DNA of 45,402 nt, from the NCBI GenBank assembly GCA_025201765.1, contig MU623547.1, positions 1-45,402 on the forward strand, written 5' to 3'. Of this stretch, positions 11,701 to 21,434 are shown in pieces. How positions within the stretch are numbered: the stretch's first letter is position 1; each line of letters opens with the position of its first letter. The notes beneath the pieces were generated by a model, which worked only from the letters and a program-made list of their open reading frames with translations, ran no database searches and had not been told where the DNA came from. The position numbers were made by a program, and so were the translations under genes. Origin of the DNA: Daldinia sp. FL1419 (Eukaryota > Ascomycota > Sordariomycetes > Xylariales > Hypoxylaceae).

Positions 11701-12837
11701 ATCTAAAGAATTTAATAATGTATTACAAAATGACCAATTAGAGAATCCTATACCTCCAAGAGGATCAAATATATAATTAAATATACCTACACAAGAGCAA
11801 CCTCCTAAACCATACACGGGCAACCCCTTACAGGAACTTCCTAAATATAAGTTTAAATAAATGGTATTATAATTATTATTATACAGGTACTAATTTAAGG
11901 CAAACCAAATTTTTATGTACACTATATGCTTAATTAATATTATAATCATTATTACAAAATTTAAACCTAAATTATATCAAAAGGTTAAACATAATCCCAG
12001 GTGGTTTAAATAATACAAAGCTATAAATGTTGAATATTAATTACTAGTAAATAACCATACATAAGAATTTTACAATTTATTAACAAAATAAAAATTATTT
12101 TTAAATAAATGGATTTATAAAATAAAGAAGGGTTTTAATAAAAAAATTATTTAATATAAAACCAAATAAATTATATAAGGTTTTAAATAAATTAAAGGAT
12201 TAAATTATATTAATATCTTTATTTTAATTATTAAATTTATAAATTATAAAATAATCTTTATTATAATAATTACTTTAAACTTAAAAGTTAAATAAATAAA
12301 TATAATTATAATATTCTTATATAAAAATATTAATAAAGATATATATATTAAAAAACTCCTTAAATTTAACAACAGAATAAATAAATACTATAAATTTAAA
12401 AAGGCCTTATACAATTTTAAATAAGTATTAAAGATATAATATCAAATGTTATTAATATATTTACTTATTTTAAACTTCAAAATATTAAATTTAAACATAA
12501 ATATATTTATAAAAGATTATAATTATATAATAATTTATATTAATAATTTATTAATTATGGGGTCCTTTAAAATTAAAATTAATAAAATTAAAGCTAAATT
12601 TATTAAAAAATTTAAAATAACTAATTTAAATCCTTATTCATATTATTTAAGAATAACCATTAAAAGGGATTACCTTAATAAAACTATAAAGTTTAACCAA
12701 AAAACATATTTGGAAAAAAATTATAAAAGATTTTAATTAATAGGAATTTAATCCTATAATTATCCCAATTAATATATCAAAAATTGTGGAACTTGTAAAT
12801 AATTATATTATATTAGTTAAAGATGTTAAATAGTATA
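11701..12837 (+). pseudogene. Copia-A reverse transcriptase relic
   Basis: The clearest fragment is 12,446-12,736. The catalytic YVDDLL box appears as YINNLL (about 12,536-12,553), with both Asp changed to Asn as G-to-A mutation would produce. It is followed by the copia-typical NLNPYSYYLRI block. The polyprotein is broken by stops and, at 12,838, by an R repeat. Confidence 0.85.
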
Positions 12838-13249
12838 TATTGAACAGGAGCTCTAATAGCTCCTGCAGGATATGCCCTATACTTCAACTAACCCATATCA
12901 AGCCAGAGGCTGTATAAGCCAGAGGATATAAGGTGACTATATCCTGAGGAGGGGAATAGGCTGATCGGATAGAGAGACTAATAGAGGTGACTGCTTGCCA
13001 ATGGTAGCGCACTATAGGAGGATATCTTCAAAGAGGAGACTGAAACTGTATATTCTCATACGAAGACTCTATGGAGAAACTGAGCTATAGAACCTGATGA
13101 ATCTCTGATGATCAGACAAGAAAGACAACTCTCGAGGGCCTATTTATGTCCAAAAGAGCTGTGGAGCCTCGGAGGGTCTAGCTCTAAGGAGGAGATAGGG
13201 TCTCTACAGGGTAGTATCTATGACCTAATTGCTCTACACCGGTTCAATA
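12838..13249 (+). repeat. R repeat, copy 5 (full length, almost un-RIPed; reference copy)
   Basis: This 412-bp copy has ends TATTGAAC...GTTCAATA, an internal GGAGCTC-TAATA-GCTCC hairpin next to the left end, and CTGCAGG, TGGTAGCGC, GATCAGACAAGAAAG, CTATTTATGTCC and ACAGGGTAG blocks. It contains no ORF of note. It interrupts the Copia-A pol gene exactly where the second Copia-A copy has an empty site (40,706-40,722). Short A/T flanks leave the target duplication ambiguous (ATAT, TATA or TA). Confidence 0.93.
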
Positions 13250-13800
13250 TAAGCTATAGGATGCCTAATATATACTATAATGGGCATTAAATTAGATATA
13301 GCATATACTATTTTGTATTTAAGCTATTATATAAAAAACCCTATTATAGTACATTTAATAACAGTAAAGAAAATCTTTAAATACCTCAAAGGTACCTTAA
13401 CCTATAAATTTATATACCAAAAAAACCTGGGCAATCTTATAAGGTAGATAAATGCCAACTTCATAAGATACATATAATCCAAATAATCAATTTCAGGGTA
13501 CATCTTTAATATCAATAATAGGACTATTAATTGATCATTGAAAAAACAACCTATTATAATTACATCAATATATAAATCCAAATTTAAAGGTATAATAAAC
13601 GCCATAAAAGAAATTATATAATTACATTATTTGCTAACAGAATTGGTAGCAATACAGGATTAGGTTACTATTACAGTCATTTTTGGAGATAATCAAGGAA
13701 TATTAACATTAACCAAAAATCTTCAGTTTTATATACACATTAAACACATTAAAACGGACATGTACTTTTTTTAAAAAAAACAATAATCTAATAAAGTTAA
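13250..13800 (+). pseudogene. Copia-A RNase H relic
   Basis: This reads, with stops, as the copia RT-RNase H tail: GIKLDIAYTI, then KKIFKYLKGTLTYKF (from the AVKRILRYLKGT motif), SISGYIFNI, KKQPIIITSIY (from KRQPTVALSST), DNQGILTLTKN and HIKHIKTDMYF (from the TKHIDI motif). The order and spacing are normal. Confidence 0.88.
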
Positions 13801-14409
13801 CTTCATATATACCCCTACTTAACAATAATTAATTAATAGCCTTACTAAACCATTACCTAAAAATATATTTATCAGGTTTAAAGATACTTTAAGACTCCAA
13901 TTATAAAATAAATAAAAGATTTTAAAAAAAAAACATTCTATAATTAATAGAAACTTTAATATAAAATAATTTCCAACAAATATAGACCAAAAATTTTGGA
14001 TTTAAATTAAATTTAATCCCTAAATACGGCTGAAAATACCCCTATACACATCACTAAGAGCCTTAAAAAGCAACACACCTTTCATACTATACAAAAAAAA
14101 AAAAAAAAGGGGAAGAACTCCCTACATATACACATATACATACACATATATACATATACATATACACATATATACATATACCAACTAACAAGGGTTAAAA
14201 CATAATATAATATAAATATATTATACAATAGAAAATACCTAACCCAAACAATCAAAAAAGGAAGGATTAAAAGACCTACCCTACAAAAGCCCTAACAAGA
14301 ATTTATTCCCATCAATAATACATTTTAAACCACAAGAAACATAAAAATACAAATAAAGTCAAATTAGGAAGATATTTAGGGTTAGTTATGGATATGGTTC
14401 GAATGGGAA
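13801..14409 (+). other. Copia-A 3' untranslated region with microsatellite
   Basis: Non-coding tail between RNase H and the 3' LTR. It contains an A-run at 14,091-14,108, an (ACATAT)-type microsatellite at about 14,125-14,182, and a purine-rich GAATGGGAA just before the LTR that may be the polypurine tract. The same layout is seen at 41,240-41,856. Confidence 0.7.
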
Positions 14410-14813
14410 TGTTGGAATATGTGTGGCTAATATACAGGGATATAATACACCCCATATCCATGATTTTATATATTGTACGAAGGTCCGGGCCAAAAGTCTT
14501 GCACATCTGAGCTTAGTAAGGCACGTATGAATTTAAAAGGGCTTACACTATATTATCCAAGTTATAGTGGCTGATGCTGCTATGGATTTAATGTCAAACC
14601 ACTTGGGCCCAGTGGAAACGCCACTATTAAAATCTTAGCTTAACAAGTATATAATACAGTATGGGTAAAAAACGAAAACAATCGCATACAGTGGTCAAGC
14701 TTGGACCATGTGCAAGACTTTTGGCCCGGACCTTCGTAGATATACCCATCTATTCTTTAAGATAGACTTGATAATACAAATAACTTACCTCATACATGCG
14801 TTCTATTTTAACA
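14410..14813 (+). repeat. Copia-A 3' LTR, split by a MITE
   Basis: It starts TGTTGGAATATGTGTGGCTA and ends TTCTATTTTAACA. Removing 14,478-14,736 plus one TA gives 143 bp, the same as the 5' LTR. Confidence 0.92.
14478..14736. mobile_element. 259-bp MITE, TA target (Tc1/mariner-type), un-RIPed
   Basis: Perfect terminal inverted repeats of at least 27 bp: 14,478-14,504, starting CGAAGGTCCGGGCC, and 14,710-14,736, ending GGCCCGGACCTTCG. It is flanked by TA on both sides (14,476-14,477 and 14,737-14,738). The other Copia-A LTRs show the empty site as a single TA. There is no coding capacity. GC content is much higher than the host LTR, so it probably arrived after the main RIP episode. Confidence 0.93.
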
Positions 14814-14818
14814 GACCA

Positions 14819-14940
14819 GATACCTGTAATATAATCTAGGTAAATCGGAATAATAATAAATAATAATAATAAATAATAATTTAATTTAATATTTATAATA
14901 TTATTATTATTATTATAATTATATTTTTAATTTTTAATTT
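14819..14940 (+). repeat. X repeat, right half beyond Copia-A, plus A/T microsatellite
   Basis: GATACCTGTAATATAATCTAGGTAAATCGG continues the X repeat interrupted at 7863 (shown in part; 14,819-14,850). It is followed by (AAT)n and A/T-only sequence. Confidence 0.8.
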
Positions 14941-14998
14941 TTTAAGAAAACGCACAGTATATTTCTGCTTATTCATATAGTTATATGGGGTTGGATAA

Positions 14999-15024
14999 AT
15001 GCAAGACTTTTGGCCCGGACCTTC
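14999..15024. repeat. Isolated MITE terminus
   Basis: 26 bp matching the right terminal repeat of the MITE at 14,710-14,736 with the last G changed to A, followed by TA. The rest of that MITE copy is gone. It interrupts what seems to be the start of the next LTR. Confidence 0.8.
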
Positions 15025-15302
15025 ATACACAGGGATAATATACGCTCCTGTTGGATTAGTAAGCCTCACAATTAGCTTGGAAAATTCTCTCCCTTGTTAC
15101 AATTCCATAAAAAGCCTCACCGCTCTCTTTAGAATTCTAAGAACAACAAAAATAACTTGAATTCTACAATAATAATTTTCCTGTATATTGTGTGACAGCT
15201 CCACATCTATAACCTATATATATTGTAAACATGCGCATCTATTCCCTAAGATTAATTTGATATTATAAGCAACTTACCTCATAAATGCATCCTATTTCAA
15301 CA
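15025..15302 (+). repeat. Diverged Copia-A-type LTR, split by a solo LTR
   Basis: 15,025-15,048 (ACAGGGATAATATACGCTCC) and 15,198-15,302 (ACATCTATAACC, then CATCTATTCCCTAAGAT, AACTTACCTCATAAATGC and TTTCAACA) together follow the Copia-A LTR order, with about 75-80% identity by eye and little RIP. It ends 19 bp before the ATG of the 310-codon gene, so the gene's promoter probably lies in or next to this LTR. Confidence 0.75.
15049..15197 (+). mobile_element. Solo LTR, family S, plus orientation
   Basis: 149 bp, TGTTGGATTAGTAAGCC...TGTGTGACA, with a perfect 5-bp target duplication GCTCC (15,044-15,048 and 15,198-15,202). Removing it rejoins a Copia-A-type LTR. There is no internal sequence, so it is a solo LTR, or a short non-autonomous element. 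Confidence 0.88.
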
Positions 15303-15321
15303 ATTAATACATTCCATAAAG

Positions 15322-16254
15322 ATGGATTCATCGTCTGAATTATCATCCCTCCCATCATCACCTCTTCAATTACCCGATCAAAATACCCTAAATACTAATT
15401 TCTCACACGATATACCAAATAATTTTTCTTCTGACGATGATAACGAAACAAAATCCAATACGAAAAGAAATTTCAATAAATATAAACTCCCTCTAAATAC
15501 GATCGTCAACACCACAACCGACTTTTGGCAGACGAAAAGTAACATTTACGGATATAGCTTCGAGCGGTTCCTAGAAGGCTGGATTTTATCCCAGACTAGC
15601 GATGGACGAAACTCTGGCCCGAGAATACGCAGTGTGGCTAATGTGCTCCGAAAGCCTCATATACAAGCACGTTTAAAAACAATCGGCATCGATATCCAGG
15701 TCTTGGAAAACAATGGCAAGAATAAGGACGATGAAGCCATTAGCCAAGAGGTTGATGAATTATCCTCTATACTAAGAAAAGAGTTCTCTCTTTTGATAAC
15801 CCAGCCGGCATTCAGCACGTTTGACGTGGAATCTTTCATAAATTCGGCCGACGGGGAATGCGCTGTTAAAGACGCCGGCAACGTTGAATGGATCGACGAC
15901 GTTTTGATTAAGGGTTGGCCTCAAATACTAGTTACAGCTCCAACGTTAGCTAGATTTCTCGGTCAAATTCTCATCCACGAACGAGCTGAATGGAATTCGT
16001 ATGAGAGGAATTCTGAATTCCCTACTTCTACAGCATATCTGATTACCTCGATATTGCTACATTCATTTGCGCCACGGCGATCTACCTTCTTACCTTCTAC
16101 GATAGGTCTTTACCTTCATAGTAGCGGCGCACCACGCCGGGTAATAGACACGTTGGCTCGTTCAGGCGTCTCTTCTAGCTATAGGGTAGTGATGGAGATT
16201 ATAAGCAAAGCAGCTGAGCAAGCGCGGGTACGTCATGATATTCAGGGGCTTTAA
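15322..16254 (+). CDS. 310-aa protein, possible N-terminal part of a DUF6589-like transposon protein
   Basis: I do not firmly recognise this protein. It starts with a Ser-rich low-complexity region (residues 1-60, SSSELSSLPSSP and a DDDNETKSNTK acidic/basic patch), typical of fungal nuclear or transposon proteins. A compact region follows. Residues 240-300 (LLHSFAPRRSTFLPSTIGLYLHSSGAPRRVIDTL, quoted in two parts: LLHSFAPRRSTFLPS and GLYLHSSGAPRRVIDTL) resemble the segment preceding the core in DUF6589 proteins of fungal transposons. This is from memory and unverified. Such proteins are usually much longer, so this would be a truncated or N-terminal-only version. The ATG at 15,322 is the first in frame and lies 19 bp after an LTR end. 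Base composition is ordinary and there is no RIP, unlike its surroundings. It lies between two oppositely oriented solo LTRs. No intron is needed. Confidence 0.72.
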   Translation: MDSSSELSSLPSSPLQLPDQNTLNTNFSHDIPNNFSSDDDNETKSNTKRNFNKYKLPLNTIVNTTTDFWQTKSNIYGYSFERFLEGWILSQTSDGRNSGPRIRSVANVLRKPHIQARLKTIGIDIQVLENNGKNKDDEAISQEVDELSSILRKEFSLLITQPAFSTFDVESFINSADGECAVKDAGNVEWIDDVLIKGWPQILVTAPTLARFLGQILIHERAEWNSYERNSEFPTSTAYLITSILLHSFAPRRSTFLPSTIGLYLHSSGAPRRVIDTLARSGVSSSYRVVMEIISKAAEQARVRHDIQGL

Positions 16255-16648
16255 AGGACAAAGGTTTTGAATAATAATACAAATGTGCTTAAGGTTAGAA
16301 AGGGTAGTTTTTACATTATTAATGGAATTTATGATTAATGCCTTAAGTTTTCCGGTAATTTTAATGGCACAGCCAATCCACTTTCCATGTGAGTTGGTGG
16401 TCCAACCACTACACACTTAATTCGTATGGGGTTTAATTCATCCCCCAATTAAAACCGGAAAAAACTGAAAATTGCCCGGTCGCATTTTTACCCTCCCCAG
16501 CCTGAATTCTGTTGAATTGCAAAAGGATGATCTATTAAAAGCTAAGTTTTTTTCTTTTTTTTACAAACACTAAACTCTCTTAGAGAATGAATCCTGGAGC
16601 CACATGACTAAGTCATGTGGGTCCATCTCACAAATTCCAAATGCCTCT
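16255..16648. other. 3' flank of the 310-codon gene with a perfect palindrome
   Basis: Non-coding. 16,360-16,400 recurs degraded and inverted near 2103-2170. A perfect 10-bp inverted repeat, CCACATGACT / AGTCATGTGG with one base between, lies at 16,600-16,620. The TTAATGCCTTAAGTTTTCC word at 16,337 resembles the cassette hairpin end. No transcription terminator can be assigned. Confidence 0.6.
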
Positions 16649-16800
16649 TGTCACATAATACACAGGGAAAAATTATGATTATAGAATTCAAGTTGTTATT
16701 TTTGTTGTTAGAATTCTAGAATAGAGCGGTGAGGCTTTTTATGGAATTGTTGTAAGGGAGAGAATTTTTCCACGCTATTTTCAGGCTTACTAATCCAACA
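16649..16800 (-). mobile_element. Solo LTR, family S, minus orientation
   Basis: 152 bp. Its reverse complement matches 15,049-15,197 (TGTTGGATTAGTAAGCC, CTCTCCCTT, CCATAAAAAGCCTCACCGC). A perfect 5-bp target duplication CCTCT (16,644-16,648 and 16,801-16,805) differs from that of the other copy, so the two are independent insertions. Confidence 0.88.
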
Positions 16801-16804
16801 CCTC

Positions 16805-16852
16805 TGGTGCCCTTGTGCGTTTAGGTGGTCTTCACCGAGACTTGGGGCACCA
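16805..16852. other. Stem-loop flanking the solo LTR
   Basis: TGGTGCCC (16,805-16,812) pairs with GGGCACCA (16,845-16,852), with an inner GGTG/CACC helix. The CACCA end recalls a tRNA acceptor stem, but at 48 nt there are no recognisable D, anticodon and T arms. The function is unknown. Confidence 0.4.
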
Positions 16853-17789
16853 ATTATTATGTAATAGTTGAGGCTTAAGTAAGTTTATACTGGTGATGAA
16901 TTGATTATATATTTTTTAAGAATTTATGTTAGGTTTGTGGTGTGGATATTTATATTAGGTTTAGCCCTAGGTAGTGTATAATTTTGTTGGGTTAGGTGGT
17001 CTGTGTTTCTAGTAGGATCCATATTATTTTCTTTATCTTGAGATACTTATTTTTAAATATTATATATAATTTTTTTGATTAATTTATATATTAATATTTT
17101 ATTTATATTGTTAAGTGTGTAAGTTTAGTTTTTTTTTATTTTAATATGTGTTTGTTAATATATTATATATTTTATATTGGGTATATATTACTGATGTAGG
17201 TTGGGAATAGGTTTATGTTATTGTATTTATTTTGTAGTTTTATGTTTTTAGAATTTTAAATTTTATATATATTATTTAAATAATAGTTTATTATAGTTTA
17301 AGGACTATTGTAATAGGGTTTATATTTAGATGCTTGTTAGTGTATCTATAATATCTAATTTCTGGGTGCGTAGGTTTATATTAAGCCTTTTTTCTTTTAT
17401 AAATAAGTGTGTATTTAATCTTTGGATAATTTAAGATTATTAAATTAATTATAAATTAATAAAACTTTATGTTTTATAGTTAATTTAATTATAAATACCT
17501 TTTCTTTTTTCTTGTTAGTTTTGTGGTTATATGTAGTGAAATTAGGAGGTTATTAAAATTATAGCGATTATATATTAAATAAGAAGAAATAGTTATTATA
17601 TCTTCCTTATTTTAAAATATAATTATGAATTATTAGTACATATTTAAATAATTTAGTTGGGGAGGTTATAAATGGATTTATATAATATTTTTAAAATATA
17701 ATTTATTTAATATTTCTATTTGCCTTTTTTACCTTTTCATTAATTCTAAAATATAATAAAATAATTGTTTTAATTATAAATCTATAGTT
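16853..17789. other. AT-rich intergenic sequence, nothing recognised
   Basis: T-rich sequence with RIP-like composition and no usable ORF. No match to the other repeats in this window was noticed. Confidence 0.6.
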
Positions 17790-19546
17790 TTTGGTTTATT
17801 ATTTAATATTATTTATTTATTATTACCCTGATTTACCTAGAATATATTACAGGTATCCGGTCTATCTTTTGGTATTTGTTCCGGGTAGGAATTGTGTTCC
17901 GGAGAAAACCTACCTGCCTCCTATCCGAATAAGTTATGTTGCCATAACTTTGACTTTATCCTATATTTCTATTGGAATTTACCTTTTAATAAAAATAATT
18001 AAATTTTAATATAGAAAAATATTTTATATATTATAATATCTAAATTTTGTGAAATGATATGGCAGTGGCCTGGGTGTGGAACAATAATAAGGTTTAAAAT
18101 GATTTTATTGTTTTTTTTATAAATAATAAAAGTATTATTATATTATAAAGAAGTTGTTTTGGGGGAGGGCTGGGGTATATATAGTTTATGTAGGGTATAA
18201 ATATATATGAATGATTTTATATTTTTATAAAAAGTTATTATATATTTTTATTTTTATAATTTTTTTTTTAATATCATAATATTATATTTATTTTTTAAAA
18301 TGGTTCAAAATAGTACTATTAATTTGTAGCTTTTTTTGGTTAATTTTAATCCTTTTTATATATTTTATTTATATTTTGTAATATTGTAATATAATATTAT
18401 TATACCTATTACATTTATAATCTAATGTTGCCTCAAAAAACCTATTTTATTTTTATATGTGTATTATATTAAGTAAAAGAAAGTTTATGTATTTGTAAAT
18501 ATTTTATTATTTTTCCAATATTATTTTATTATTAACTTTCTTTAAATATTTTAGTTTTTTTGTTAGAGATTATTACAATATTTTAAATTTAATGTAATAT
18601 TTTAATATTATATTGTGTTAAGATTATAATCTCAATGTAGTTGTATATTATAAAATCAATTTATTTATTAAAAATAGAGAATTATATAAAAAATGTGGTT
18701 ATACCTTTTTGACGTAATTTTGGGAATTAATTATTAAGATTTTACTATAATTTTTTTAAAACTTTTAAATCTTTAAAAAATTTATTAAAAGATTATTAAT
18801 AATATTTAATAATTATTTTTATTATGTTTAATCCTTTATTTATCAGATCTATAATTTTTATATATTTTAATAATTTTGGAAGGATTATTTATTTTAATAT
18901 CATTAATGCTATAATTATTCTGCAACATGATCCCACTTTATATTTATTCCATTAATAATTATTAATTATAAAGTAGGGTTTATAGGGGAATTAGTTTTGG
19001 AGGGAGGTATATATATGTTACCTTATCCCCAACAATTTATATTATTTTTATATATTATTATTATAATAATCTTTTATTTAAGAAATTTAGTTGGTATTAA
19101 ATGTTTTACTATTTTCTAATAATAGTTTGTTATAGATTTTTAATAATTTCCTAATATACTTAGGTTTAAGCCTTAATAAGTATAACCTTCTATTCAAAAA
19201 TATATTTACCTTTATTTAAAATTTTTTGATATATATAACCAAGGAGAGTAAGAAGGAGGATGAGGAAATGGATATGGGGGAGGATGATTTTAACAAATAT
19301 AATTTAAAATAGGTGCAGAACAATTTTAGATAAATATAATCCTTTTAAAAAACTTTATTAATATATTATTATTTATATTTTTTTATTTAATTATAAATTT
19401 TTTTTGTTTGGTTTAAAATTTTTAGAAATATTTGTATTAAATAAATTGTAATATTATTTTATATATAAGTAATTAAATTTATTTAAGGAATTAATGGGTT
19501 ATTAATGGGGTTTTATTGGGGTTGAATAACGTTTTTTTATAGTTTA
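17790..19546 (-). repeat. Right arm of the ~1.7-kb inverted repeat
   Basis: The reverse complement matches 278-1990 (landmarks given there). It includes an inverted X repeat (about 17,800-17,935), GGCAGTGGCCTGGGTG (18,062), GGGGGAGGGCTGGGG (18,160), and the GATGAGGAAATGGATATGGG tract (19,260). The arm ends directly at the R repeat at 19,547. The internal sequence between the arms is all of 1991-17,789, so this may be two independent insertions and not one element. Confidence 0.75.
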
Positions 19547-19960
19547 TATTGAACAGGAGCTCTAATAGCTCCTGCAGGATATGCCCTATACTTCAACTAA
19601 CCCATATCAAGCCAGAGGCTGTATGAGCCAGAGGATACAAGGTGTCTATATCCTGAGGAAGGTATTAAGGTGATCAGGCAAGAGATCTAATAGAAGTGAC
19701 TGCTTGCCAATGGTAGCGCGTACGAGGTTGGATAGACAGTATATTCAGTGAAAGAGCAAACTCATAAACTATCGTAAAATCTATGAAGAGAATGTGATGA
19801 TCCTTGCGAGCTTGATCTGATCAGACAAGAAAACAACTCCTGGAGGCCTATTTATGTCCATATGAGCCTGTAGGAACCTGAGAAGGGTAGGCTCCATGGA
19901 GGCTAATAGGGTCTTTGCAGGGTAGGACCTATTACATAATCACACTACCCCGGTTCAATA
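19547..19960 (+). repeat. R repeat, copy 6 (full length, un-RIPed)
   Basis: 414 bp, TATTGAACAGGAGCTC...CCCCGGTTCAATA. It differs from copy 5 in the middle (GTACGAGGTTGGATAGACAG block, also seen inverted in copy 9), so the family has at least two internal subtypes that share both ends. Confidence 0.92.
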
Positions 19961-20990
19961 TTAGTTAAAAAAGTTTTTGGGGTTAAATTCCATTTGAGAT
20001 GGGCCTGTATCAAAATATATTTAAGATATTTAAGAATTATATATTATATTATTTTTCTTTTATTATATTTATATTTAAGAATATTTATTTTAAGAATTTT
20101 TTTATTAAATAAGAAAATTTTCAATTTTATTTTCTTGGTGCATATTTATAGTAGTATTAACGTTTTATATTTTTATAAATTAAAATACTAATTATTATTT
20201 TTTATGCCAGGAGGTGGTAATCAAATTGTTGGCATAATGGTATCTTTTTTATATTGTTCTTATTTTTCTGTTTAATGGTTTAAGAAGGTTTTTTCAAGGT
20301 GTTGGCATTTTTTTTATTTAATGTTTTAGTTAATTTTGGCTTTTATAATATATATGTTTGGTGTTTAAGCAATAGTGGGGAGATTTTGTTTTTTCTTAGG
20401 CCTCTAAAATTCCACCTATTTTTAAATTTTCTATCTTATTTTTTAAATTTTAAAGTTAAAATCTCTATTATTTATATAAAATTTAGTTGTTATTATTATT
20501 ATATTTAAATAAAGGTATATTAGGGGGTAGTTTAGTTTTGTTTCTAGTTGTAATATTTTTATTACCTTATATGTGTTATTGATTTTTTGTAGGTAGGTTA
20601 ATTGAATAGTACTTAGTTTTTTAGTGATATTTTTTGTTTTATGGTTTTGGTTTGGAGTGTGTCACACTGCTGCTCTGTATGTTATTATGTTTTGTATTAC
20701 TGGAGGTCACCCCAAGGGCTGACACAATCCTTAAGTTTTCAGATAAGGTCTTTTATAAATGCTTAATCTATTATAATGTTATTATTTTTAAAAGCTTATA
20801 TAAAATCTTTTATTATATTAAATTAAAATAATATATTAAAAGCTTATGGAGACCTTAAAAGCGGTTATACCATAGAATTAACAGGTTCTTACAGGGTAGC
20901 TTCAATTACGTAATTATTTTACCTCGATTTAATATTTATATAATTAAAAATACTTTATAAAATCTTATTAATTTCTAAAAAAAAATAATT
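19961..20990. other. AT-rich debris with X-block and R-repeat fragments
   Basis: Open frames here (for example at 19,994, 20,299 and 20,634) are low-complexity and not credible. 20,701-20,765 is the inverted GGAGGTCACCCC block of the X-associated repeat. 20,835-20,934 is an R-repeat 3' fragment ending in TTTAATA. This pair occurs inverted at 7480-7790, so one mosaic unit is present twice. Confidence 0.65.
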
Positions 20991-21403
20991 TATTGAACTG
21001 GTGTAGAGCGATTAGCTCATAGATACTACCCTGTAGAGATCCTATCTCCTCCTTAGAGCTAGACCTTCCAAGGCTCCACAGCTCTTTTTGGACATAAATA
21101 GGCCCTCGAGAGTTGTCTTTCTTGTCTGATCAGCAGAGATTCATCAGGTTCTATAGCTCAGTTTCTCCATAGAGTCTTTGTACGAGAATATACAGTTTCA
21201 GTCTCCTCCTTGAAGATATCCTCCTAAAGTGCGCTACCATTGGCAAGCAGTTACTTATATCTGTTCCTCCCTCCGATCAGCCTATTCCCTTCCTTAGGAT
21301 ATAGTTACCTTGTATCTTCTAGTTTATACAGCCTCTGGTTTGCTATGGGTTAGTTGAAGTATAGGGCATATTCTGCAGGAGCTATCAGAGCTCCTGTTTA
21401 TTA
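20991..21403 (-). repeat. R repeat, copy 7 (full length, inverted)
   Basis: TATTGAACTGGTGTAGAGCG...GGAGCTATCAGAGCTCC, ending GTTTATTA. It belongs to the subtype of copy 5 and has little RIP. Confidence 0.9.
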
Positions 21404-21434
21404 TATTAAAATCTTTATAACTTTTATCTAAATA

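Larger units (their letters stand above)
7864..14813 (+). mobile_element. Copia-A: full-length, RIP-dead Ty1/copia LTR retrotransposon
   Basis: It has direct LTRs of 143 bp (7864-8006; and 14,410-14,813 once the MITE is removed). It is flanked by a perfect 5-bp duplication GACCA (7859-7863 and 14,814-14,818), and joining the flanks restores an X repeat. The domain order gag, protease/integrase, RT, RNase H on the plus strand is diagnostic of copia. All frames are full of stops. Its 6,950 bp include a nested R repeat (412 bp) and MITE (259 bp), so the original element was about 6.28 kb. Confidence 0.93.

Noticed and set aside
13108..13290. 60-codon ORF inside R repeat copy 5
   Set aside because: It crosses the repeat end into Copia-A and is not conserved in the other R copies.
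15049..16800. A 1.75-kb DNA transposon with ~150-bp terminal inverted repeats around the 310-codon gene
   Set aside because: Each inverted repeat has its own, different 5-bp target duplication (GCTCC, CCTCT), and the left one sits inside another LTR. They are two independent solo LTRs.
16805..16852. Truncated tRNA gene
   Set aside because: There is an acceptor-like stem ending in CACCA, but at 48 nt there are no D, anticodon or T arms. Kept only as a stem-loop.
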